64,000 bases of DNA from Vibrio sp. UBA2441 (lineage in GTDB: Bacteria; Pseudomonadota; Gammaproteobacteria; Enterobacterales; Vibrionaceae): positions 1 through 64,000 of the forward strand of contig DDQN01000059.1 in NCBI GenBank assembly GCA_002342685.1, given 5' to 3'. Both the position numbers and the translations under genes were made by a program. Shown here in pieces: positions 8,126-16,134 of the stretch. The notes below the pieces were generated by a model. It was given only the letters and a program-made list of their open reading frames with translations. It was not told the origin of the DNA and made no database searches. The first letter of the stretch is position 1. Each line of letters opens with the position of its first letter.

Positions 8126-9418
8126 ATGAATAAGTCAAATTTGGCGCGATACTTTCAGTTCGTGCTAGTAATACTCGCTGCGGGGGCGGTCTTCCCCTTG
8201 GTTTATTTGAAAGCGCAATATCAAGAAACCATTCTTGAAGTGTTTCAGATGAATATAGCCGATCTCAATAATATTTATTCAATACTAGGTATGGTGTTTA
8301 TTGCAGGCTATTTTCCAAGCGGTGTATTGAGTGATAAGTTCTCTGCAAAAGGTCTATTGGTAGTTTCTCTACTTGGTACCGCAGCAGGTGGTTTTTGGTT
8401 CGCTCAAGTTCCATCGTTTAGTGGTGTTGTTGGTGTATTTATTGTTTGGGGTATCTTTGCTGTTCTGACGTTCTGGTCTGCGCATATGAAGCTAGTCAAA
8501 ATGTTATCAACCCCCGAGGACGAAGGTCGATTCTTTGGCATCCTTGATGGTGGCCGTGGTTTGGTGGAAGCCGCTCTTGGTAGTATTGCACTAGCTATAT
8601 TCTCTGCAACCTTAGGTGATAGCTTAGAGCTAGCAGATAAGGCTACAGCACTAACTGCGATCATCTATATGTACGTGATCGCTTTAGTCGCCATCGCGAT
8701 TTTAGTCGCCATGTTTGTTAAAACTGACGATGAACGCGCTAGCGAAGGCGATAAAGAAGAAGGCTTTAAGTTTTCTGATGTTAGCCAGATACTTAAGAAT
8801 AAGTTCGTATACATCCACGGTTTGATTATCTTCTGCGGTTATTCAGTTTTCTGGGCAACATATTATTATGGCGGCCATCTTCAAGCAAACCTTGGTTTTG
8901 ACGCAGTAGCTGTCGGTTCTGTGATGGTTGGTGTTCTATGGATGCGTCCTGTCGGTGGTTTTCTGGGCGGTTTCTTAGCGGACAAAATTGGTAAAGCGGT
9001 TACGGTATGTCTTGGCTTGTTGGGTGGTAGTGCAAGCTTGCTAGCACTTGGCCTAATTTCTAGCCATGCAGATACGACAGTGATCAGCGGGTTAGTTCTG
9101 CTAACTGGTCTATTTGCTTACATTATCCGCGGCACTTACTGGTCATTATTGGGTCAGGCAAAAATTAGTGCAGCCTTAACAGGCACTGCAATCGGTTGTG
9201 TTAGCTTGATCGGCTACCTACCAGATATCTTTATTCCGCAAATGAATAATATTTTATGGAGCTCGTTCGGCAACGAAGGCGGCTATCGCGCATATTTCAT
9301 CGCAACTATGGTCATTGGTTTAGTTGGTGCAATTTTAGCACTTAAGTTCCACAAAATGGCGAAGGTCGAAGAAGTTCCACAAAATGGCGAAGATCAAAGA
9401 AAAACAGTAAGTATTTAA
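8126..9418 (+). CDS. MFS transporter
   Basis: A 430-residue inner-membrane protein with about 12 hydrophobic helices, split by a charged central loop (about residues 195-220). It has the MFS motif-A-like GVLSDKFSAKG between helices 2 and 3 and a second copy, GFLADKIGKA, in the C-terminal half. Substrate cannot be read from sequence. The position after the DHA kinase suggests dihydroxyacetone, glycerol or a related polyol/acid. A TAAAAGGTGAAAC site precedes the ATG. The last ~15 residues (EEVPQNGEDQRKTVSI) result from a 28-bp tandem duplication that shifted the frame (see repeat at 9344-9399). The stop is 62 bp before the MDR gene, in apparent operon. Confidence 0.85.
   Translation: MNKSNLARYFQFVLVILAAGAVFPLVYLKAQYQETILEVFQMNIADLNNIYSILGMVFIAGYFPSGVLSDKFSAKGLLVVSLLGTAAGGFWFAQVPSFSGVVGVFIVWGIFAVLTFWSAHMKLVKMLSTPEDEGRFFGILDGGRGLVEAALGSIALAIFSATLGDSLELADKATALTAIIYMYVIALVAIAILVAMFVKTDDERASEGDKEEGFKFSDVSQILKNKFVYIHGLIIFCGYSVFWATYYYGGHLQANLGFDAVAVGSVMVGVLWMRPVGGFLGGFLADKIGKAVTVCLGLLGGSASLLALGLISSHADTTVISGLVLLTGLFAYIIRGTYWSLLGQAKISAALTGTAIGCVSLIGYLPDIFIPQMNNILWSSFGNEGGYRAYFIATMVIGLVGAILALKFHKMAKVEEVPQNGEDQRKTVSI
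9344..9399 (+). repeat. 28-bp tandem duplication in the MFS gene 3' end
   Basis: Two adjacent 28-bp copies starting AAGTTCCACAAAATGGCG (9344-9371 and 9372-9399) match at 26 of 28 bases. Because 28 is not a multiple of three, copy 1 reads KFHKMAKVE and copy 2 reads EVPQNGEDQR. With one copy removed, the original frame would end KFHKMAKIKEKQ-stop. Confidence 0.85.
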
Positions 9419-9427
9419 CGCATTAAC

Positions 9428-9448
9428 GCCGTAGCGTCGGGCTGCGGC
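9428..9448 (+). other. Intercistronic hairpin between MFS and MDR genes
   Basis: GCCGTAGC (9428-9435) pairs with GCTGCGGC (9441-9448) with one G-T wobble and a five-base loop. No T-tract follows, so it more likely stabilises or processes the message than terminates it. Confidence 0.45.
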
Positions 9449-9480
9449 TCTCAATATAGATAAGAAAATTAGGAAATATA

Positions 9481-10629
9481 ATGAAAGTGAATCTTCATAT
9501 CAACAAAGACAAAAGCCGCTTTGACCTTAAGGAAGGCGGTAAAACGATGAAAGCCGTGGTCACTATGGGTAATGGTGGTTATGAAATGCTGGAGTACAAA
9601 GACGTTCCTATGCCTGTAATAAGCGAAGGTGAAGTGCTTATTAAAGTTCTCGCTGCTGGAGTAAACAATACTGAAATCAACACACGACTTGGTTGGTACT
9701 CTCAGAAAGTAACCCAAGGTACTCATAATTTGTCTGACGACAAAAATGAAATTGGCGATGCAGCAGAAGAAAAAGACGGTGGTTGGAATGCAGAAACGCC
9801 ATTCCCGTTCATTCAAGGAACAGACTGCGCAGGCTTAGTTGTTGAAGCAAAAGACGAGGCTGACCAACATCTAGTTGGTAAACGAGTTCTTATTCGTGCA
9901 TGTATTCGTGACGAAGGTTTTGATTCCCCGAGTAATGTTTGGATGGCTTCTGATTTCGACGGTGCGTTTGCTCAATACGTGAAGATTACGTCAAGCGAAG
10001 TTTTTCCTGTTGAATGTGACTGGACCGACGCAGAATTGGGTACTATTCCATGCGCTTATGCTACCTCTGAAAACATGGTACAGCGTTCAGGCGTTAAAGC
10101 AGGTGATCGTGTTTATGTGGCTGGTGCATCCGGTGGTGTGGGCTCTGCCGTTGTTCAACTTGCCAAACGTCGCGGTGCTTATGTTATTGGTGCGGCAGAA
10201 GGTGAAGATAAGATAGAGCGCGTACGTTCTTATGGCGCTGATGAAGTGATTGACTTCGGCAAAAATGCATTGGAAGTACTGGGTGAAATGTCTGTGGATG
10301 TCATCATTGATAACGTTGCCGGTGACAATTTTGTGAACAATCTGAAAATGCTGAAACGTGGCGGCCGTTATGCATCATCTGGCGCTATTGCTGGGCCACT
10401 AGTAGAGCTAGATTTTCGCACTATGTATCTAAGAGACCTTACTCTAATTGGTTGCACTGGTTGGGACGAACCGGTATTCCCTAGTTTGATTGAAGCGATT
10501 GAGAACGGTGAGATTAAGCCAGCTCTTGCAAAATCATTCCCGCTTTCTGATATTGTTGAAGCTCAAGAAGAACTTCAGAGTCGTAAGCATGTTGGCAAAC
10601 TCGTGCTGATACCTGACCACGAGGCATAA
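9481..10629 (+). CDS. MDR-family alcohol dehydrogenase/quinone-oxidoreductase-like protein
   Basis: A cytoplasmic NAD(P)H-dependent medium-chain reductase. The catalytic fold starts at MKAVVTMGNGGYEMLEY (residue 23). The Rossmann loop is AGASGGVGSAVVQLA. The position where zinc ADHs have their catalytic cysteine reads AAGVNNTEIN, so catalytic zinc is absent and a quinone/enone reductase-like reaction is more likely. An extra charged segment lies between the GroES-like strands (about residues 75-105). Two starts are possible: ATG 9481 with AGGAAA at ideal spacing, or ATG 9547 with AAGGAAGG upstream, which would match the usual MDR N-terminus. Spacing suggests an operon with the MFS gene before and the membrane protein after. 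Substrate unknown. Confidence 0.85.
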   Translation: MKVNLHINKDKSRFDLKEGGKTMKAVVTMGNGGYEMLEYKDVPMPVISEGEVLIKVLAAGVNNTEINTRLGWYSQKVTQGTHNLSDDKNEIGDAAEEKDGGWNAETPFPFIQGTDCAGLVVEAKDEADQHLVGKRVLIRACIRDEGFDSPSNVWMASDFDGAFAQYVKITSSEVFPVECDWTDAELGTIPCAYATSENMVQRSGVKAGDRVYVAGASGGVGSAVVQLAKRRGAYVIGAAEGEDKIERVRSYGADEVIDFGKNALEVLGEMSVDVIIDNVAGDNFVNNLKMLKRGGRYASSGAIAGPLVELDFRTMYLRDLTLIGCTGWDEPVFPSLIEAIENGEIKPALAKSFPLSDIVEAQEELQSRKHVGKLVLIPDHEA

Positions 10630-10670
10630 TTTAATTAGGTTGATTTTTGACCTTTTAAAGAGGAACTAAT

Positions 10671-11495
10671 ATGTCTATTTTTGAGAAAGTCCATGAGCTC
10701 AAACACCCAAGCTTGACGAAGGATAATTGGGGTGAAGAACAACCGCTTGTTCGCGTAAATTTTCTTGGTAAAGAGCTCGATATCAGTCAGCCTTCATCTA
10801 CGTTCTGGGTGTATTTACTTGGTGTCATTGTAACACTTGTTGGTGTCCAGTTCTTTGTCATGCAAGACGACCAAATGTCCCGCTTTTGGTGGGGAGTATC
10901 AATGATACTTTGGGGGGTTGGTGCAATTATTGCTGGCACAAGCTTTCAGGCTTTTGGCTATGAATTGAAAGCGAAATACCGTGAAGAGTGTTCATGGACT
11001 ACTTGGTGGGAAGTCATATATCTTATCTTCCAACAGGTCAGTATGAACGCTATGACGGTAGCAATCGCGTACACTTCAATACCACCAGAATCAATTTGGT
11101 TTGATATCTTTATATGGTATGCGGCTATTATGACAGTCGGCTACACTGTTATTACTCTGTGGGGAGCATTTACGGCGACTAAGTCATTAATAACTTTTGA
11201 ATTTATGATGCTGGCTTCATTGCCAAGCTTTATTGCCTTTATCTTCATAAATACCGTGAGTTATATTCAAACTGGTGCAACGTATGATTTGCTATGCATG
11301 ATTTCTTGGGCTCTAATTTATGCGTCTTACTATTTCTTTGATAAATATTGGAAGCTAGGTATTGGTGAGCTTCTTTGGAAACAAAAGAAAATCTGGTTCT
11401 CTGAGAATGATGTACTTCACGTAATCTTGGTTGTTTGGTCATTACTAATGATAGCCCTTCCGTTCTATACGTTGGACTACGTTAACGCTATTTAA
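10671..11495 (+). CDS. Seven-helix membrane protein of unknown function
   Basis: I do not recognise this 274-residue protein. After a ~43-residue polar N-terminus there are seven clear hydrophobic helices at about 44-65, 73-98, 110-136, 142-167, 175-200, 204-228 and 248-271. It is rich in Trp and Tyr, with an amphipathic KYWKLGIGELLWKQKK segment between helices 6 and 7. There is no signal peptide and no obvious catalytic or haem motif. The ATG has a strong AGAGGAACTA site and lies 41 bp after the MDR gene, with a terminator after it. It is probably the last gene of an MFS-MDR-membrane-protein operon and may work with the oxidoreductase. That link is inference from context only. Confidence 0.75.
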   Translation: MSIFEKVHELKHPSLTKDNWGEEQPLVRVNFLGKELDISQPSSTFWVYLLGVIVTLVGVQFFVMQDDQMSRFWWGVSMILWGVGAIIAGTSFQAFGYELKAKYREECSWTTWWEVIYLIFQQVSMNAMTVAIAYTSIPPESIWFDIFIWYAAIMTVGYTVITLWGAFTATKSLITFEFMMLASLPSFIAFIFINTVSYIQTGATYDLLCMISWALIYASYYFFDKYWKLGIGELLWKQKKIWFSENDVLHVILVVWSLLMIALPFYTLDYVNAI

Positions 11496-11510
11496 ATGAC
11501 AATATAGATT

Positions 11511-11542
11511 AAAGCGTCTGATGATGCCTCATTAGGCGCTTT
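11511..11542 (+). terminator. Probable terminator after the 7-helix protein gene
   Basis: AAAGCGTCT (11511-11519) pairs with AGGCGCTTT (11534-11542) over nine positions with one G-T pair; the following TTGTATT is moderately T-rich. It lies 16 bp after the stop codon. Confidence 0.6.
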
Positions 11543-11570
11543 GTATTAAGTTTTAGAGTTCCGAATAATC

Positions 11571-11595
11571 AACACCCAACACCCAACATCCAACA
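11571..11595 (+). repeat. Heptanucleotide tandem repeat (AACACCC)n
   Basis: About 3.5 copies of AACACCC (third copy AACATCC) stand about 100 bp before the histidine kinase start. This is a short G/C-skewed microsatellite in a promoter region. Confidence 0.6.
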
Positions 11596-11691
11596 GCTGT
11601 TTGTTCCTTTTATTTTTGGAAAAAAACTCAACAGTAGCCCACACTATATTTGCACATGAGTTTTCTATCAATTACTAAATACTGAATCCAG

Positions 11692-13767
11692 ATGAGTAAA
11701 ATTTTTTCGTTTTTGCAACGATTTACCATTAAAAACAGATTACTGTTTGGATACTTATTGCTGTTTTTAGTGATACTAAATATCGCGAGTATGGCTAACT
11801 TCATGCTCGTGAACAGTATGATAGAAAAGAATGCAGATCAGAAACTTAGCGTCACTGCAGAGTCACTCACCAACAATATTACCAACACTGCTAATATAAC
11901 CATCCGAAACTACCTTCGTTCTATATCCGACCTAAATTTTCAGTTTGTCATACAGCAATATAAGAGATTTCAACGTGGTGAGGTTTCTGAAAGCGTTGCT
12001 AAAAATGCGGTCAAAAAACACCTGGAGAGCCAAGTGATTGGTCAGACTGGTTACCCTTATGTTGTAGACTCAAGCGGCGTCATTCAAATCCACCCAAAGC
12101 CAGGGCTAATTAATGTCAGTTTAGAGCAACATTCTTTTATACAAGAGCAATTGAAACGCAAAGAAGGTTATCTAGAATACGAATGGAAGAACCCTGGAGA
12201 AAGTCAATCGCGCTCTAAAGCCCTTCACATGCTTCACTTCGAACCCTGGGACTGGATCATAACTTCATCATCATATCGAGAGGAGTTTATCTCGCTCATA
12301 AATATAGCCGATTTTAATGAGCTAATATCCAGCATGCGACTTGATGAGTCAGGGTATATCTATGTAGTCAGTGGTGCAGGTGATTTTATCGTCCACCCTT
12401 TTTTTGAAGGCAACTTTTATGACAAACAGGACTCTGAAGGAAAACTGTTTGTTCAGGACATTATAAACAGAAAAAATGGTAAAACGTATTACACGTGGAA
12501 AAACCCAGATGACACTGTATTTAGAGAAAAAGTTGCGGTCTTTCGTCATATACCCGAGTTCGATTGGTATGTAGTTGCATCCGCTTACTTGGACGAACTA
12601 TATCTACCAGCCCAAGAGATGTCCGTGATTCATGGGATCGCTCTTGTTTTCTCGATCTTGGTTGTAATTCCATCAACAATTATATTGAGTAGCTCAATAA
12701 TATTGCCGCTGAGAAAAGTAATGGCTCAGGTTCAAATAGCCTCTTCTGGCAATTACTCTACTCGCATTGAAGGCTATGAAAGCTCTAATGATGAACTTGC
12801 TCAATTATCCCGGCACTTCAATCATTTCATGAATGAACTGGAGGATTCTAATGTAAAGCTTCATGTCGAAATAGAAGAGAGAATCGAAGCTCAGAAAGCA
12901 CAGTCTGAATTGAATGCAAAACTAGAACAAATGAATAAAACACTTGAGGCAATCGTATCGGAACGCACCAAAGCGTTGGAGCAGAGCCTTGAAGTATTAG
13001 AAAAAACACAAGATCAACTTATCGAGTCTGAAAAGCTATCTGCACTGGGTGGACTGGTCGCAGGGGTTGCTCATGAGATAAATACACCATTAGGAATATC
13101 CGTTACTGCAACATCTGTCATTGAAGATGTAAACAAAAAACTACGAAATGATTTTCAGCAGCAAGTGCTAACCACTGAAAATTTTTCCGATTACATTGAC
13201 CAACAGTTAGAAGCAATAAGCCTAGTGAACGAAAACCTTGGTCGTGCAGCTCAGTTGGTTCAAAGTTTCAAGCAAACTGCTGCGGACCAAGTATCTGAGA
13301 GAAAAAGTAATTTTGCCGTTATACCCGTATTAGAAGCGTTGATTGCCAGTTTGCACCCAGAGCTAATAAAAGTGCCTGTTAACCCTCAACTCAATGGGGA
13401 TACAAGCATAAGGATGGTGAGTTATCCAGGAGTCCTCACACAGGTGATATCAAACCTGTTACTAAATAGTATTACCCACGCATTTGAACAAATCGATGCC
13501 CCCAGAATAGATATTGATGTGGTTGCTAAAGGAGAGCACGTTTTAATTACCTATAAAGATAATGGATGTGGAGTACCTACAGAGTGGAACAAAAAGATAT
13601 TCGAGCCATTTTTTACTACCAGGAAGGGCAGTAATAGCACTGGTCTTGGGTTAAATCTGGTTTTCAACCTAGTGACTAGAAAATTACATGGAAAACTCGA
13701 TTTTACTTCAACAGAGGGTGTTGAATTTAGATTAACACTACCTGCGCAAATAGAGTCAGAAGAGTGA
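11692..13767 (+). CDS. Membrane sensor histidine kinase with two Cache-like domains
   Basis: A 691-residue inner-membrane kinase. Helix 1 is at about 15-35. A large periplasmic part (about 40-305) has two similar Cache halves, seen as GYPYVVDSSGVIQIHP and GYIYVVSGAGDFIVHP, each followed by a Tyr-Trp-Lys-Asn segment and ending in a WDWII/FDWYV strand. Helix 2 is at about 310-335, then HAMP, a coiled coil (about 390-445), HisKA with His461 in VAHEINTPLG, and HATPase_c with DNGCGVP and GLGLNL. No receiver domain and no response regulator gene is near, so the partner is elsewhere. Cache pairs commonly bind small organic acids or amines. The ligand is not predictable, though the adjacent DHA block is a candidate context. 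The ribosome site before the ATG is weak. Confidence 0.9.
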   Translation: MSKIFSFLQRFTIKNRLLFGYLLLFLVILNIASMANFMLVNSMIEKNADQKLSVTAESLTNNITNTANITIRNYLRSISDLNFQFVIQQYKRFQRGEVSESVAKNAVKKHLESQVIGQTGYPYVVDSSGVIQIHPKPGLINVSLEQHSFIQEQLKRKEGYLEYEWKNPGESQSRSKALHMLHFEPWDWIITSSSYREEFISLINIADFNELISSMRLDESGYIYVVSGAGDFIVHPFFEGNFYDKQDSEGKLFVQDIINRKNGKTYYTWKNPDDTVFREKVAVFRHIPEFDWYVVASAYLDELYLPAQEMSVIHGIALVFSILVVIPSTIILSSSIILPLRKVMAQVQIASSGNYSTRIEGYESSNDELAQLSRHFNHFMNELEDSNVKLHVEIEERIEAQKAQSELNAKLEQMNKTLEAIVSERTKALEQSLEVLEKTQDQLIESEKLSALGGLVAGVAHEINTPLGISVTATSVIEDVNKKLRNDFQQQVLTTENFSDYIDQQLEAISLVNENLGRAAQLVQSFKQTAADQVSERKSNFAVIPVLEALIASLHPELIKVPVNPQLNGDTSIRMVSYPGVLTQVISNLLLNSITHAFEQIDAPRIDIDVVAKGEHVLITYKDNGCGVPTEWNKKIFEPFFTTRKGSNSTGLGLNLVFNLVTRKLHGKLDFTSTEGVEFRLTLPAQIESEE

Positions 13768-13773
13768 GGTGAT

Positions 13774-13832
13774 TAAGTTTGACTTAGTCGGGTGTTCTCT
13801 ATACCAAGTGTAGATAGTCCACTCAATTAGCA
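13774..13832 (+). repeat. Degenerate direct repeat, copy B (copy A at 455-515)
   Basis: The first 18 bases are identical to 455-472, and 21 of 25 bases match at 13808-13832 versus 491-515. It begins seven bases after the histidine kinase stop codon. Confidence 0.5.
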
Positions 13833-14042
13833 AATAATGGATTACTTACTTTACATTTTCTCTCGTTACTTCATATTGATTGTTCTTGATATAAGCGTAG
13901 TGAATGTATAGCTCTAGGCTTTAACCTTGTGCTTTAAGCCTAATATTGAACCGCCACTTCGAAATAACCCTACAGTGTGTTGTGTTTATATTTGTAATTT
14001 GTTTAAACTCAAGGTAATACCGATAAAATATTAAGGATGGAT

Positions 14043-14576
14043 ATGCAAGTTTCTACACGTCTTTTGACAATTTTGATGTGCGTTTTAGCTTCACTAACAA
14101 TAATGGGTAAGGCTTTCGCTGCATCCGAAGCCAGTTACCCAGAAGGGTGGGAAAAGTGGCCTGTGGTAAAAGAATCAATGAATCTTCCTGCCGATACCGT
14201 TTTGCCTCCCGATACTTCTTTGTTTATTCAAGAATCCGTTCGTGCCTATGCCTGGATCAATGAAGGTAAAGGATCACCACTGACGATTAGGGTTAACCCT
14301 GAAAAGCTGGAGCAGTACAAAACACATGGCCCATACACGGATGGCCCGACAGTTGTGGCAGTTTCAGAAGTTCAGGGAATCGTATGGGTTACTGAGCATA
14401 TCGGAGGCATGGCATTGTATGGAAGTTATGATCGTGAAGGCAATGACACTACTTCTATGCATCCTTCTCTGGAACCTAGTTTTTGTGAAAGCTGCCATAC
14501 GACGTACAAAGACATCTGCATCAATGGTACTTGCGCTGAACCAGTATTAGCTACTTATACTGATAAGGCCGAGTAA
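14043..14576 (+). CDS. Periplasmic c-type haem protein, cytochrome P460-like
   Basis: A 177-residue exported protein with an N-terminal signal peptide ending near AFAASEA. It begins its mature part with YPEGWEKWPVVKES, resembling the start of cytochrome P460/cytochrome c'-beta proteins. It has one haem c site, C148-E-S-C151-H152, close to the C-terminus as in that family. Two more cysteines follow in CINGTC. P460-family proteins bind haem facing an open distal pocket and react with NO or hydroxylamine. That activity is not shown here. I chose ATG 14043 because AAGGATGG lies five bases ahead; the ATG at 14037 overlaps that site. A diguanylate cyclase gene follows within 6 bp, so the haem protein may feed its periplasmic sensor. 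Confidence 0.7.
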   Translation: MQVSTRLLTILMCVLASLTIMGKAFAASEASYPEGWEKWPVVKESMNLPADTVLPPDTSLFIQESVRAYAWINEGKGSPLTIRVNPEKLEQYKTHGPYTDGPTVVAVSEVQGIVWVTEHIGGMALYGSYDREGNDTTSMHPSLEPSFCESCHTTYKDICINGTCAEPVLATYTDKAE

Positions 14577-14581
14577 CAACA

Positions 14582-16084
14582 TTGAGCTCGCGACTGTTTG
14601 GCTGGTTAACCATAAACCAGATGCTGTTTATGTCGCATTTGGCACTCGTGTTGTCCATCATTTTTGGTATGTCATATTCACGGTATCAAAATGATTGGAC
14701 GACAAAAGTAGAGTACCTTGCTGATATGTCCGCGAGTCATCTTGCCGCTTATAACACTTTTTTTTCTGGCTCGGTTGCGGGGCGAAATTACGCTAATTTA
14801 CTCATGCAATCGACGCTGGACAGTCTTAAAGCTATCCCCAACTTAAAATTTGCTGAAGTTTCCGGGACTAGTGACTACTCAAGTCGCAGAGTTGAAGTGA
14901 GGTATTCCATAGAGAAAAGTAAAGGGTGGCGACTCGATGTTTCCCCACAGGAAGCTGCGCAACTTTCAGATAAACTGAGCCAACTAGAAAGTACGTTGGC
15001 AAAAACCCCTGCGACGAACACAGTCCACATTAAAAAAATCAACTACTTGATTAATAAAGTTAAAATTGATCTCCAGGTAATTAATGAAAACATCCTATTA
15101 CAATCTCTTCCTATCCCTCAAGTTCCTAAAGAGATGCAAGGTGCTGATTACTACCTGGATGAAGATGCGAATTTGCTCCACATTCACATAAAACTGCGCA
15201 ATGAAAATGGTGGCCATTTCTGGGCAGTAGTTGATGCAGCAGAGTTAAAAACAATAAAAAATGAGTTGCTCGCTAACGTATTAAAGGAAGCGACCATTGC
15301 GCTGATCATCTCGTTCATTCTTATCTATATGGTTACTTTTTGGCTGGTCAGCCCATTAAAAGAACTGGCTGGGTCGATGAAACAAGATATTGAAAAAATC
15401 GACCAGTCTCAAATCCCAGAGATAAAAAGAGCGGATGAAATCGGTGATCTCGCTCGTTCCTATTCAAGTTTGATTACCAAAATAAAAAACCAATTACGCA
15501 TTCTGCACAATCAAACAGAAACTGACCCACTAACAGGCATCGGATCTCGCTTTAAGTTTCAGAAATACGGCGCGAGAATGGTTCAACATGCCCTACTTAA
15601 AGGGAATATTGTCTATGTTGTCATGTGTGATATTGACCACTTTAAGCGCTTTAATGACTCATACGGCCATACCGAAGGGGATAATACATTGACTGAAGTG
15701 GCCAACAGGATGAATAACAACCTGGAGCCGCATGAATTAGGGTGTCGTCTAGGAGGTGAGGAATTTGTATTCATCCTTTCCGGAAAAGATGAAAGTAAGT
15801 TAAAAGAGAGAGTGAATGCATTAAGGGTTGCTGTAGTGCAGCTCGATATTCCTCATCACAGTAACCCGCCACATCACGTCGTTACCGTATCTATAGGTGC
15901 CGTTCCGATAGTTCCCACACAAGATAATGTCACTGTTGAACAATCAGATCAGTGCATTCAAAAGGCATTAATTAAGGCCGATGAACAGTTATATGCCGGT
16001 AAAGAGACGGGCAGAAACATAGTCATGTATGGTCAGTGCCTGACGGTGGATGACTCTGAACAAGTCATGGACAGCAACGTCTAG
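14582..16084 (+). CDS. Membrane-bound diguanylate cyclase (GGEEF)
   Basis: A 500-residue protein making cyclic di-GMP from two GTP. An N-terminal helix (about 14-30) and a second one (about 238-258) enclose a ~200-residue periplasmic sensor region with no family I recognise. A HAMP-like linker and a GGDEF domain (about 320-485) follow. The active-site signature is GGEEF at 391-395, and the substrate-binding DIDHFKRFNDSYGH is intact. The RxxD inhibitory site is absent (EPHE in that position), so product inhibition by the usual I-site is not expected. The likely start is TTG 14582, 6 bp after the haem-protein stop; an in-frame ATG at 14621 is the alternative. The gene pair suggests haem- or gas-responsive c-di-GMP signalling. 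Confidence 0.88.
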   Translation: MSSRLFGWLTINQMLFMSHLALVLSIIFGMSYSRYQNDWTTKVEYLADMSASHLAAYNTFFSGSVAGRNYANLLMQSTLDSLKAIPNLKFAEVSGTSDYSSRRVEVRYSIEKSKGWRLDVSPQEAAQLSDKLSQLESTLAKTPATNTVHIKKINYLINKVKIDLQVINENILLQSLPIPQVPKEMQGADYYLDEDANLLHIHIKLRNENGGHFWAVVDAAELKTIKNELLANVLKEATIALIISFILIYMVTFWLVSPLKELAGSMKQDIEKIDQSQIPEIKRADEIGDLARSYSSLITKIKNQLRILHNQTETDPLTGIGSRFKFQKYGARMVQHALLKGNIVYVVMCDIDHFKRFNDSYGHTEGDNTLTEVANRMNNNLEPHELGCRLGGEEFVFILSGKDESKLKERVNALRVAVVQLDIPHHSNPPHHVVTVSIGAVPIVPTQDNVTVEQSDQCIQKALIKADEQLYAGKETGRNIVMYGQCLTVDDSEQVMDSNV

Positions 16085-16134
16085 CAAATCAAAAAATTAC
16101 TGTAAATCAGAAAATAACCTTAAAGGAGAGCTGC

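Noticed and set aside
9469..9816. Antisense 115-codon frame opposite the MDR gene
   Set aside because: Shadow of the MDR coding strand, no ribosome site.
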